Shown: positions 17,565 to 25,476 of the stretch, one piece after another
How positions within the stretch are numbered: the first letter of the stretch is position 1
How the letters are laid out: every line of letters begins with the position of its first letter
DNA from: Bacillota bacterium
GTDB taxonomy: Bacteria > Bacillota > Clostridia > Christensenellales > Pumilibacteraceae
Length of the DNA: 34,471 nt
Assembly (NCBI GenBank): GCA_009787385.1
Contig: WRGC01000018.1
Span: forward strand, 1 to 34,471
Reading direction: 5' to 3'
The notes under the pieces: model-generated
Seen by the model: only the letters and a program-made list of their open reading frames with translations
What the model was told of the DNA's origin: nothing
The model's database searches: none
Program-made: the position numbers and the translations under genes

Positions 17565-19007
17565 ATGAAATTACCGTTTATAAAATTTAGCAATCACCCA
17601 ATATTGGGAGATTTGAATATTGACTTTCGCAAGGATAATGTGGAAGAGATTGTAGTATGCAGAGAAGATGATCCATATACTGAGAAATTTCCTTATACAA
17701 CGGAACATATGAAAAAGGTATATTATCCTTATAATACTCCCAATATACGCATACCAACCCCACAAAAAGGTAATCAATATGCCAACATAATCAATCAAGA
17801 CAATATACATGACAATATTTTGTTTGTAGGTGAAAATGGTTGTGGCAAGACTACGCTATTGCATGAACTTAATAACTACAACAAAAGTGAGTATATAGAA
17901 TACAAGTACGATAAGAGTAAGGTAGAACTACACTCTAGATATACTAAGACACCACTTTGGGGATTTCCAACAACATTTGAAAGTAGTTTTTTGAGTAGAG
18001 ATATAAAGTATGATGAGGGACGAAAAGATGTAGAAAGTGAGATATTGAAAACTGAGGTTGATTCTCACGATAATATAAGTGGAGATATGCGTTCGTGGTT
18101 TAATATAAGTGTATTATCCACTCAAACTCTAAAAGGCTTTTTTGACAATGATAGACTTGCAAATGCATTTGAAAGTGCTTACAATTTTCAAATTCCTTAT
18201 ATTATGAGAAAAGTGACTCGGGAACAATGGCATAGCAAGCCAGATACGATGATAGATTATATAAAAGATTTGTCATCAGGTGAACAAGAAATACTGCTTA
18301 GGTTGCTTTATTTTTATAAACACCCACTTTCACAGTGTAGTGACAATATTTTGATAGACGAACCAGAAACAGGTTTGCACCCAAAATGGCAGTTGAAGGT
18401 TTTGGGATATTATAAAGAGATATTTAAACTTCAAGACAATCCTGGGTACATTGGACAAAATGGTAAGCCAATACCCCCACTCAATGGAAATCAAAAATTG
18501 CAACTTTTTGTTGCATCACACAGTGAGAATATACTCAAATCAGCAATAGGGCAAGGTGATTGGTTGATAATAAGATTGTTTAAAGATAGTCAAGGCAAAA
18601 TAACAAGTCAAAGGATAGATAGTAGTGATAGACGACTATCAAAAATTACATTTGCCGAAGTCCAGTATATTGTCTTTGGTGTTGCTAGTAGAGATTATCA
18701 CAATGAGTTGTATGGAGCATTACAAAATCAGATAAAGTTGATTGTAGGCAAAGAAGTTATTACAGTAAAAGAAACTGACCATTATATTGCAAGTAGCAAA
18801 GTATATGATAGAGAAGAACATGAAAAGGAAGATAGATATAATACACATAGGAAATATAGAAATGGTAGAGACAAGATAACTGAGTATAAAACTTTGCCAA
18901 CGAAAATAAGAAATGAGATTGACCATCCACCAGATAAGGGTATATCATTTAGTGATTATGAACTAGAAAAATCTATTGAGTTGTTGAGAGTATTATTGAA
19001 AAATTAA
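17565..19007 (+). CDS. OLD/PtuA-like AAA ATPase, candidate defence protein
   Basis: A 480-residue ABC-type ATPase without membrane segments. It has Walker A GENGCGKTT (89-97), the signature-like LSSGEQ (236-241), Walker B ILIDEPETGLHP (262-273) and an H-loop ASHSEN (317-322). The C-terminal region (about 365-480) has a short helical module with YHNELYG and ends with RNEIDHP (449-455) and a final ELEKSIELL helix. This layout occurs in ATPases of phage-defence modules such as Septu (PtuA) and retron effector ATPases, but no partner nuclease (such as PtuB) is next to it; the neighbours are a surface protein and asnS. A defence role is inference. ATG 17565 has no ribosome binding site. Another AAA_21-type role is equally possible. 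Confidence 0.75.
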   Translation: MKLPFIKFSNHPILGDLNIDFRKDNVEEIVVCREDDPYTEKFPYTTEHMKKVYYPYNTPNIRIPTPQKGNQYANIINQDNIHDNILFVGENGCGKTTLLHELNNYNKSEYIEYKYDKSKVELHSRYTKTPLWGFPTTFESSFLSRDIKYDEGRKDVESEILKTEVDSHDNISGDMRSWFNISVLSTQTLKGFFDNDRLANAFESAYNFQIPYIMRKVTREQWHSKPDTMIDYIKDLSSGEQEILLRLLYFYKHPLSQCSDNILIDEPETGLHPKWQLKVLGYYKEIFKLQDNPGYIGQNGKPIPPLNGNQKLQLFVASHSENILKSAIGQGDWLIIRLFKDSQGKITSQRIDSSDRRLSKITFAEVQYIVFGVASRDYHNELYGALQNQIKLIVGKEVITVKETDHYIASSKVYDREEHEKEDRYNTHRKYRNGRDKITEYKTLPTKIRNEIDHPPDKGISFSDYELEKSIELLRVLLKN

Positions 19008-19052
19008 ATTTAAACACCTATAAATTGTATTTGACAAGACAACTTAAAATGT

Positions 19053-19081
19053 TTTACAAAAAAAGTAAATCATGTTATAAT
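19053..19081 (+). promoter_or_regulatory. asnS promoter
   Basis: TTTACA (19053-19058), a 17-base spacer and extended -10 TGtTATAAT (hexamer 19076-19081). Predicted +1 is near 19088, giving a leader of about 39 bases, too short for a T-box riboswitch. Confidence 0.65.
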
Positions 19082-19084
19082 TTT

Positions 19085-19117
19085 ACAAAACAAACACACA
19101 ATTTGTTTTGTTTTTTT
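19085..19117 (+). terminator. Hairpin and T run between the asnS promoter and its start
   Basis: ACAAAACAAA (19085-19094) pairs perfectly with TTTGTTTTGT (19102-19111), followed by a T run to 19117. It may end the upstream ATPase transcript or attenuate asnS; its left edge lies at or just before the predicted +1. Confidence 0.55.
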
Positions 19118-19126
19118 GTTACAATT

Positions 19127-20506
19127 ATGAAACATATTGATATAGCAAAGTTGTTAAATAATCCACAAGATTGGCTAAACAAAACTGCAACTGTTTGTGG
19201 TTGGGTGCGGACAAGTAGAGATTCTAAATCTATAGCTTTTGTAGAATTGAATGATGGTAGTTGTCTCAAGCATTTGCAAATAGTATTGGACAAGAATAAG
19301 TTTGACAATACTACAAGCTATTTGCCACTTTGTACAGCTTTGTGTGTAGAGGGAGATGTTGTACCAACTCAAAAGGGTGATTCGGTAGAAATCAATGCAA
19401 CTGTTGTCACAATTTTGGGGACAAGCACACCCGAATATCCTATTCAAAAAAAGCCACATTCGTTAGAGTTTTTGCGTACTATGCCGCATTTGCGTTTGCG
19501 TACTAACACATTCAATGCTATGTTCCGTCTTAGAAGTGTTTTGAGTATGGCAATACATCAGTACTTTGAAGACAATAATTTTTTGTATGTTCATACGCCA
19601 ATAATTACGGGTAGTGATTGTGAGGGAGCGGGTGAGTCATTTGGTGTAACTACTCATAAATTTAATCATAATAAAAAGACAGAAAAAGAGTATTATGATA
19701 CAGATTTTTTTGGAGTTCCCGCCAATCTAACTGTTTCTGCCCAGTTAGAAGGCGAAGCTTATGCAATGGCTTTTGGCAAGATATATACATTTGCTCCCAC
19801 TTTTAGAGCAGAAAATAGCAATACAACTAGACATGCTGCTGAGTTCTGGCAGATTGAACCCGAAATTGCATTTGCAGATATTGATGATATTATTGAAGTT
19901 GCAGAACAACTTATCAAATATATAATAAAAGTTTGTATTGATAGATGTTCTCAAGAGTTGGAGTTTTTTGAAAAATTTTATGAAAAAGGTTTGATTGGCA
20001 AATTGCAGTCAGTATTGGATAGCAATTTTATAAAATTGGATTATACAAAAGCTATAGATTTGTTGCAAAAAGCAGACAAAAAATTTGAATATCCCGTATC
20101 ATGGGGAAGTGACTTGCAAACAGAACATGAGCGATATTTGTGTGAAGAAATATACAATCAACCTATATTTGTAGTAAATTATCCTAAAGATCTCAAGGCT
20201 TTTTATATGAAACAAAACTCAGATGGTAGGACAGTAGCAGCAACAGATTTGTTGGTACCTAGCGTTGGTGAGATTATTGGTTGTAGTGAGAGAGAGACAG
20301 ACTATACAAAACTCTTAAATACAATTGAAAATAGAAAAATGAAAATAAGTGACTATACCAATTATTTAGATTTGAGAAAATATGGTAGCGTACCTCACTC
20401 AGGGTTTGGTTTGGGATTAGAACGCATGTTGTTGTATTTGACAGGTGTAGGCAATATTAGGGATACTATAGGATATCCTAGAGCTAAAGGTGAGTTGAGA
20501 TGTTAG
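19127..20506 (+). CDS. asnS: Asparaginyl-tRNA synthetase
   Basis: A 459-residue class IIb synthetase charging tRNA-Asn. Features: an N-terminal OB-fold (VCGWVRTSRDSKSIAFVELNDGS), HTPIITGSDCEGAGESF, the catalytic FGVPANLTVSAQLEGEAYA and TFAPTFRAENSNTTRHAAEFWQIE (split motifs typical of AsnRS), and motif 3 near the end (HSGFGLGLERMLLYLTG) with a final IRDTIGYPRAKG. The in-frame ATG at 19025 adds 34 residues of poor, AT-rich translation and lies upstream of the promoter, so ATG 19127 is chosen. There is no clear ribosome binding site. The paralogous AspRS is 57 bases downstream. Confidence 0.95.
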   Translation: MKHIDIAKLLNNPQDWLNKTATVCGWVRTSRDSKSIAFVELNDGSCLKHLQIVLDKNKFDNTTSYLPLCTALCVEGDVVPTQKGDSVEINATVVTILGTSTPEYPIQKKPHSLEFLRTMPHLRLRTNTFNAMFRLRSVLSMAIHQYFEDNNFLYVHTPIITGSDCEGAGESFGVTTHKFNHNKKTEKEYYDTDFFGVPANLTVSAQLEGEAYAMAFGKIYTFAPTFRAENSNTTRHAAEFWQIEPEIAFADIDDIIEVAEQLIKYIIKVCIDRCSQELEFFEKFYEKGLIGKLQSVLDSNFIKLDYTKAIDLLQKADKKFEYPVSWGSDLQTEHERYLCEEIYNQPIFVVNYPKDLKAFYMKQNSDGRTVAATDLLVPSVGEIIGCSERETDYTKLLNTIENRKMKISDYTNYLDLRKYGSVPHSGFGLGLERMLLYLTGVGNIRDTIGYPRAKGELRC

Positions 20507-20563
20507 TACAGATTGTATTGTTGAAAAACTTTTGTTGAAATTAGTTGTATTAGGGAAGATATT

Positions 20564-21934
20564 ATGCAAAATAGAATATATATAAATCAAGTCAAGGCTT
20601 ACAATGGTCAATTGGTCAAGTTGTGTGGTTTTGTACATGAAGTAAGAGATACAAAAAAAATGCAATTTGTAGTACTTAGGGATATCAGTGGTGATATTCA
20701 ACTTACTATATTCAAAAATGAAGAGTCGTCACATCTCAATACATTGGTATCTAGCTTGAATACACAATCTAGCATAATTGTTTTGGGTACTGTCAATGTA
20801 GATGATTATGTAAAATTAGGTGGAGTAGAAATACATGCAAAGGAGATAGTTGTAGTCAATGAAAGTGCTAGTCCAATTCCAATTGATATGAAAGGTATAC
20901 AAGAATCCTCTAAAGATATAAGGGCAGATTGGCGTTTTTTGGATTTGAGAGACAACAAAAAGCAATTGATTTTTAAAATACAAACTACTATATTAAATGC
21001 AATGAGAGAGTTTTGGGCAAAATTTAATTTTATAGAATTGAATAGTCCAAAGCTTGTAGCTACTCCAAGTGAAGGCGGTGCAGAGCTGTTTTGTTTGGAT
21101 TATTTTGGCAAGCAGGCATATCTAGCACAAAGTCCACAAGTGTACAAGCAGATGGCAATTGCTGCAGGTTTTGATAGAGTGTATGAGATTGCTGCAGCAT
21201 ATAGAGCAGACAAATCTCATACCAATCGTCATGTTACTGAGTTTGTGTCTGTTGATGTTGAAATGGCATGGATTGATAGCGTAAGTGATGTCATGGAACA
21301 TCAAGAGAACTGGCTAAAATATGTATTAAAAACTATACAAGAAAAACATCATAAAGAGATATTAGAAAGTTTTGATATTGATATTGTTGTACCTTCAAAT
21401 CAGTTTGTAAGACTCACAATGACACAAGCAAAACAGATAGTAAAAGAAAGTGGGTATATTGTCCCTGAAACTACAAAAGGTGATTTAGACCCACAAGCAG
21501 AGCGTATACTAGGGGCTTATGCAAAAGACAAATACAAAAGTGATTTTGTATTTGTTACAGAGTATCCTGTATCTGTTAGACCTTTTTATCATATGTATAG
21601 CGATGATAGCAAGTATACTTATAGTTTTGATTTATTGTACAATGGGATAGAAGTTTCTACTGGAGCTCAAAGAGAACATCGTTTTTTGAAAGTTGCAAAA
21701 CAAGCTGTATCTAAGGGGGTATTGCCTAAAGATGCTATATCAAAAAATGATGAAGTTGATTATTCTAAATTACCTATTGGTATGGATAATTATTTTGATT
21801 GTTTTAAGTATGGTTGTCCACCTCATGGTGGATTTGGTTTTGGACTATCTAGATTCGTTATGCAAATTCTCGGGCTAGATAATGTCAAAGAGGCTATGTT
21901 TTTGTCTAGGACTGTTGATAGAATTACTCCGTAG
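20564..21934 (+). CDS. aspS: Archaeal-type aspartyl-tRNA synthetase
   Basis: A 456-residue class IIb synthetase. It is the short archaeal/eukaryal form rather than the roughly 590-residue bacterial AspRS, because the bacterial insertion (GAD) domain is missing. Features: the OB-fold VKLCGFVHEVRDTKKMQFVVLRD, motif 1 region FIELNSPKLVATPSEGGAELF, QSPQVYKQMAI, motif 2 VYEIAAAYRADKSHTNRHVTEF and motif 3 GGFGFGLSRFVMQILG. His in GFVHEVRD occupies the place of a residue known to discriminate tRNA-Asp from tRNA-Asn in archaeal enzymes; His there is typical of non-discriminating forms. With asnS adjacent and no gatCAB in view, its true specificity is open. AGGGA (20552-20556) gives the ribosome binding site. 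Confidence 0.93.
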   Translation: MQNRIYINQVKAYNGQLVKLCGFVHEVRDTKKMQFVVLRDISGDIQLTIFKNEESSHLNTLVSSLNTQSSIIVLGTVNVDDYVKLGGVEIHAKEIVVVNESASPIPIDMKGIQESSKDIRADWRFLDLRDNKKQLIFKIQTTILNAMREFWAKFNFIELNSPKLVATPSEGGAELFCLDYFGKQAYLAQSPQVYKQMAIAAGFDRVYEIAAAYRADKSHTNRHVTEFVSVDVEMAWIDSVSDVMEHQENWLKYVLKTIQEKHHKEILESFDIDIVVPSNQFVRLTMTQAKQIVKESGYIVPETTKGDLDPQAERILGAYAKDKYKSDFVFVTEYPVSVRPFYHMYSDDSKYTYSFDLLYNGIEVSTGAQREHRFLKVAKQAVSKGVLPKDAISKNDEVDYSKLPIGMDNYFDCFKYGCPPHGGFGFGLSRFVMQILGLDNVKEAMFLSRTVDRITP

Positions 21935-22012
21935 TATATTTATAAGTATACAATTCAAAACTCATTTCAATACAACTGTTGTCTTAAATACTTTGTTGTT
22001 GCAGTAATACAA

Positions 22013-22041
22013 TTGACATTATTTTACAATAGTGTTATAGT
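22013..22041 (+). promoter_or_regulatory. Leaderless promoter of rsmH
   Basis: TTGACA (22013-22018), a 17-base spacer and extended -10 TGtTATAGT (hexamer 22036-22041). The GTG start at 22048 is exactly seven bases after the hexamer, the expected +1, so the message should have no leader. Confidence 0.75.
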
Positions 22042-22047
22042 ACTATT

Positions 22048-22980
22048 GTGAATATTGAGCAATCAGCTTATCATGTTCCTATAATGTTGAATGAAGTAAT
22101 TCAGTTGTTGTGCAAAACTCAAAGTGGATTGTTTTTTGATGGGACTCTTGGTGGTGGTGGGCATACTAGGGCTATATTGGATTACAGTATGCAAAACTTT
22201 GTTGTTGCTACTGATAGGGATGAAGATGCAATTGTGCATGCTAGTGAGTTGCTCAATAGTAGCAATGGGCGTCTTAAGATATTTCAATCCAATTTTAAAG
22301 ATATAGAACATGTATTAAATTTGGAAGGTATAGATAAGTTGGACGGAGCATTGCTTGACTTGGGTATTTCTAGCCATCAGATTGATAGTGCTGAGAGAGG
22401 TTTTAGTTATAGGTTTGAAGCTAGACTTGATATGCGTATGGATAGAAATCAAGAATTGAATGCTCATACTATAGTCAATTCGTATTCGGTGCAACAGATT
22501 ACAGATATTTTGAGAATATATGGAGAAGAAAAGTTTGCATTCAAAATTGCAAATAAGATAGAAAAAGTTAGACAAAGTATGCCTATAGATACTACAATTC
22601 AACTTGTAGATATTATAAGGCAGTGTATCCCTTATCACAAGAGTAATGGACACCCTGCAAAAAAGACTTTTCAAGCTTTGCGTATATATATCAATACTGA
22701 GTTACAAGGTTTGGATAAAGCTATTTTAGATATTGTAGCTAGGTTGAATAAGGGAGCTATATTTTGTGTTATCACCTTTCATTCATTAGAAGATAGAATA
22801 ATAAAAAATGTATTTAAGCAACTGTCTATAGGATGTACATGTGATAAACGAATTCCTGTGTGCGTGTGTGGCAATCAACCTACTGTGTCTGTTGTAAGCA
22901 AGATAATTCCATCAAAAGATGAATGTATTGCTAATAAGCGAGCCAAAAGTGCTATATTGCGGAGTTGTATCAAGTTGTAG
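22048..22980 (+). CDS. rsmH: 16S rRNA (cytosine-1402 N4)-methyltransferase RsmH
   Basis: A 310-residue SAM-dependent enzyme methylating C1402 in the ribosomal decoding centre. Features: HVPIMLNEVIQLL at the N-terminus, the SAM-binding DGTLGGGGHTRAIL, GALLDLGISSHQID, RGFSYRFEARLDMRMD, GHPAKKTFQALRIYIN and FHSLEDRIIKNVF. It uses GTG as the start; the upstream DNA has no ribosome binding site, and the promoter places +1 at the GTG. In most Firmicutes rsmH opens the dcw cell-division cluster between mraZ and ftsL. Here neither mraZ nor pbpB is present, so the cluster is broken up. Confidence 0.96.
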   Translation: MNIEQSAYHVPIMLNEVIQLLCKTQSGLFFDGTLGGGGHTRAILDYSMQNFVVATDRDEDAIVHASELLNSSNGRLKIFQSNFKDIEHVLNLEGIDKLDGALLDLGISSHQIDSAERGFSYRFEARLDMRMDRNQELNAHTIVNSYSVQQITDILRIYGEEKFAFKIANKIEKVRQSMPIDTTIQLVDIIRQCIPYHKSNGHPAKKTFQALRIYINTELQGLDKAILDIVARLNKGAIFCVITFHSLEDRIIKNVFKQLSIGCTCDKRIPVCVCGNQPTVSVVSKIIPSKDECIANKRAKSAILRSCIKL

Positions 22981-23050
22981 ATTTGTAATTAAAATAAAAT
23001 TAATATGCATCAGTATTGGTGTTACATTTGTAATTTAATAGTTTATAGTA

Positions 23051-23821
23051 ATGATAAAAATAAAAAGAAAAAGAGACAATAGCAATCTCATTCAAAACTC
23101 AAAAATATTTGAGATTCATGAACTAGATAATAATATTGATAGGTCTGCACTTCTTCAAGAACAATCAAGAGAATCGGCTGTAGAGATTATAAATTCTAGT
23201 TTATTGCCAAATTTTGATAGCAATTCTCAAGTGTCTACAAATTTTGAGACTTCACATCGTTTTGATGTAGAACAACAACAGTATATTAATGTAGATAATG
23301 GATACTTTGTTAATGTTGAAAACCAAATTATCAACACCAATCATACAGAGTCAATAGATTTTGATGAGTATACCCATGCTCAAGCTTCACAAAATATTGA
23401 TGAGCAAATTGTTGATATATCATTGGGTGATGGATTGGAAGAAAAAGTTTTGGAATATAATACTAGTGATGTTTCTAATGATTTTGATACCATATTAGAT
23501 AGTGATATAGTTGTTGAATCACTTTCAAACAACAATAAAGAAAATATTCAATCTGATATCACTAAAGTTATAGATGAGAATATAGACAAAAAACTTGTTG
23601 TAAAAGCATCAATAGATATTAATAATAGTATAAAAAAACATAAGTCTACAATAAAATTAATTGCATTTATTGTAGCTATAGTGGCAATAATTGCAATTGT
23701 AATTGCTGTAGGTCTTTATTTTATAGATAATTCTCAAACAAATTCTGCAATATCAACTATTGATAACATTCTAAGATATGATAGTTTGATAGCAAGAAAT
23801 TGTGACTTACAAATTTTTTGA
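23051..23821 (+). CDS. Bitopic membrane protein in the FtsL position, function unknown
   Basis: A 256-residue protein I do not recognise. Residues 1-10 are basic. Residues 11-190 are acidic, Asn/Asp/Ser-rich and probably disordered. Residues about 201-225 form a single membrane helix (IKLIAFIVAIVAIIAIVIAV), followed by about 31 residues outside. The topology is N-in. It sits directly after rsmH, where ftsL would be found in a dcw cluster, but FtsL is about 100-120 residues with a long extracellular coiled coil after the helix, and here only 31 residues follow, so FtsL is not supported. No ribosome binding site precedes ATG 23051, and the stop is TGA. A terminator lies at 23849-23879. Confidence 0.6.
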   Translation: MIKIKRKRDNSNLIQNSKIFEIHELDNNIDRSALLQEQSRESAVEIINSSLLPNFDSNSQVSTNFETSHRFDVEQQQYINVDNGYFVNVENQIINTNHTESIDFDEYTHAQASQNIDEQIVDISLGDGLEEKVLEYNTSDVSNDFDTILDSDIVVESLSNNNKENIQSDITKVIDENIDKKLVVKASIDINNSIKKHKSTIKLIAFIVAIVAIIAIVIAVGLYFIDNSQTNSAISTIDNILRYDSLIARNCDLQIF

Positions 23822-23848
23822 AAAATCATTAATAATTTATTGTTTTAG

Positions 23849-23879
23849 ACTCACTATGGAAATGTATAGTGAGTTTTTT
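23849..23879 (+). terminator. Terminator after the bitopic membrane protein gene
   Basis: ACTCACTAT (23849-23857) pairs with ATAGTGAGT (23866-23874) and runs into a six-T tract. Confidence 0.75.
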
Positions 23880-24050
23880 GTTTGATGTTATTTGTATAAT
23901 AATAGATTATTTTATTCAACTTCATGAAAGCTATGTTATGATTTAGATTTAATATTGTAGTCAAATTATTTTAAAAAGAATTGTAAGTTGTCAAACTTTT
24001 AAATTATCAAATTTTATGTCAAATAATACATTGTATTCATAAAATGTATT

Positions 24051-25130
24051 ATGAATAGTGTTAGTATATGTCTTATTGTAAAGAATGAAGAAAAAGTTTT
24101 GGCAAGGTGTCTAAATAGCCTTGGTGATTTAGCTGATGAGTTGGTCGTTGTTGATACTGGTTCTAGTGATAGTACTGTAGAAATTGCAAAACTCTATACT
24201 GATAAAGTATACAACTTTGAGTGGCAAGATGATTTTGCAAAAGCTCGCAATTTTGCCTTTGATAAGGCTACAAAAAATTATATAATGTGGTTGGATGCTG
24301 ATGATGTAATTGCTGATGATGATAGAAAAAAGTTGAATAATTTAAAAAAAGAATTAAACCAAGATATTGATATGGTTGTATGTCGTTATAATTTGTTGTT
24401 TGATGAGAAAAAAAATGTTACATTTTATTCTACTAGAGAACGGATTTTTAGGCGAAATTATGGTTATAAGTGGTGTGGTGTTGTACATGAAGTTATACCT
24501 ATAGAAGGTAAAGTTTTGTACCGTGACGATATTGCAATCAACCATATGACAGAACACAAAGATTATAAACAGTCAAACCAAAGAAATATCGCTATTTATG
24601 AAAAAACAATTAAACAACAAAAAGAATTAGATTCTAGAACTATATTTTATTATGCTAGGGAATTGCATGATGGAGGTAGATACATAGAATCAGTACATTA
24701 TTTAAATATGTTTTTGGATAGAGATGATGGTTGGGTTGAAGATAAAATAAATGCTTGCATGTTGCTTGCAAAAATATATAGGGACAAATTTTGTGACAAT
24801 AGCAATGCAATTAGATATGCTTTAAAAACAATGAGTTATAGTGTATTGAGAGTAGAGACTTGTTGCTTTTTGGGATATTTATATAAAAACAATAAGGACT
24901 TTTTGCAAGCAGTTGACTGGTTTGATTTGGCATTGCATTTGCCTAAAAAAAACGAAAAAGGTTTTGTTAATATGGATTATTATGAATACATACCTAATAT
25001 AGAGCTTTCTGTATGTTTTGACAAATTGGGTAATAGAGATTTGGCAAAATTTTACAATGAAAAAGCCGGAGTAATCAAACCATATTCTACAGCATATTTG
25101 CATAACAAAAAATATTTTGATAGTATATGA
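24051..25130 (+). CDS. Family 2 glycosyltransferase with helical-repeat C-terminus
   Basis: A 359-residue cytoplasmic enzyme. Residues 1-110 are a GT-A fold glycosyltransferase family 2 domain: SICLIVKNEEKVLARCLNSL, ELVVVDTGSSDSTVEIA, the DXD-type LDADD (82-86) and RIFRR. The C-terminal half (about 190-350) has paired helices resembling TPR units (FYYARELHDGGRYIESVHYL, LLAKIYRDK, CFLGYLYKNNKDFLQAVDWF). This domain order occurs in SunS-like and related transferases; donor and acceptor are unknown. It could modify surface proteins, but no substrate is adjacent. No ribosome binding site is seen. TAAAAT (24040-24045) lies five bases before the ATG and might make it leaderless. The stop is TGA. 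Confidence 0.85.
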   Translation: MNSVSICLIVKNEEKVLARCLNSLGDLADELVVVDTGSSDSTVEIAKLYTDKVYNFEWQDDFAKARNFAFDKATKNYIMWLDADDVIADDDRKKLNNLKKELNQDIDMVVCRYNLLFDEKKNVTFYSTRERIFRRNYGYKWCGVVHEVIPIEGKVLYRDDIAINHMTEHKDYKQSNQRNIAIYEKTIKQQKELDSRTIFYYARELHDGGRYIESVHYLNMFLDRDDGWVEDKINACMLLAKIYRDKFCDNSNAIRYALKTMSYSVLRVETCCFLGYLYKNNKDFLQAVDWFDLALHLPKKNEKGFVNMDYYEYIPNIELSVCFDKLGNRDLAKFYNEKAGVIKPYSTAYLHNKKYFDSI

Positions 25131-25414
25131 ATATCGTGCTTTTGTTTATTATTGTTAATTGTGAAGTAAAAATTAGCGATTGGTATAATTAAGTTTGCTT
25201 TGATTTATTTCCTCATAATGTAGATATTGACTAGTCAAATTCTATACTATGATGATTTTTATTGAAAAAGTTTTTGCAACTACAAATTATTGTTAGGATT
25301 TTAATTAAGGTAAATCATAGTCTTGTATATACATCAGTGAAAATAAAGTTATCAAAATATTTTGTATAACCAATATAGTAATATAATATATAGTTTACTA
25401 CATTTGTCAATTTC
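25131..25414 (+). other. Gene-free interval before the restriction-modification locus
   Basis: About 280 AT-rich bases with no supportable reading frame, RNA gene or terminator. Confidence 0.5.
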
Positions 25415-25443
25415 TAGACTACTTGTGTGTTTTGTGCTATAAT
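25415..25443 (+). promoter_or_regulatory. Promoter of the restriction-modification operon
   Basis: TAGACT (25415-25420), a 17-base spacer and extended -10 TGcTATAAT (hexamer 25438-25443). Predicted +1 is near 25450, inside a dyad at 25445-25465. Confidence 0.65.
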
Positions 25444-25444
25444 T

Positions 25445-25465
25445 AAATAAAGAAAATCTTTATTT
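25445..25465 (+). promoter_or_regulatory. Dyad at the transcription start of the restriction-modification operon
   Basis: Perfect arms AAATAAAGA and TCTTTATTT are separated by three A. The dyad begins two bases after the -10 hexamer and ends directly before GGGGA (25466-25470), the ribosome binding site. It could be an operator or an RNA hairpin limiting translation; no regulator gene is adjacent. Confidence 0.5.
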
Positions 25466-25476
25466 GGGGATATAGT

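Noticed and set aside
19025..19126. N-terminal extension of asnS from an upstream ATG
   Set aside because: It has no AsnRS homology and lies before and across the predicted promoter.
19010..19126. T-box riboswitch upstream of asnS
   Set aside because: The predicted leader is about 39 bases, with no specifier loop or T-box sequence.
23051..23821. FtsL
   Set aside because: Only about 31 residues follow the membrane helix, with no coiled coil, and the protein is twice the usual length.
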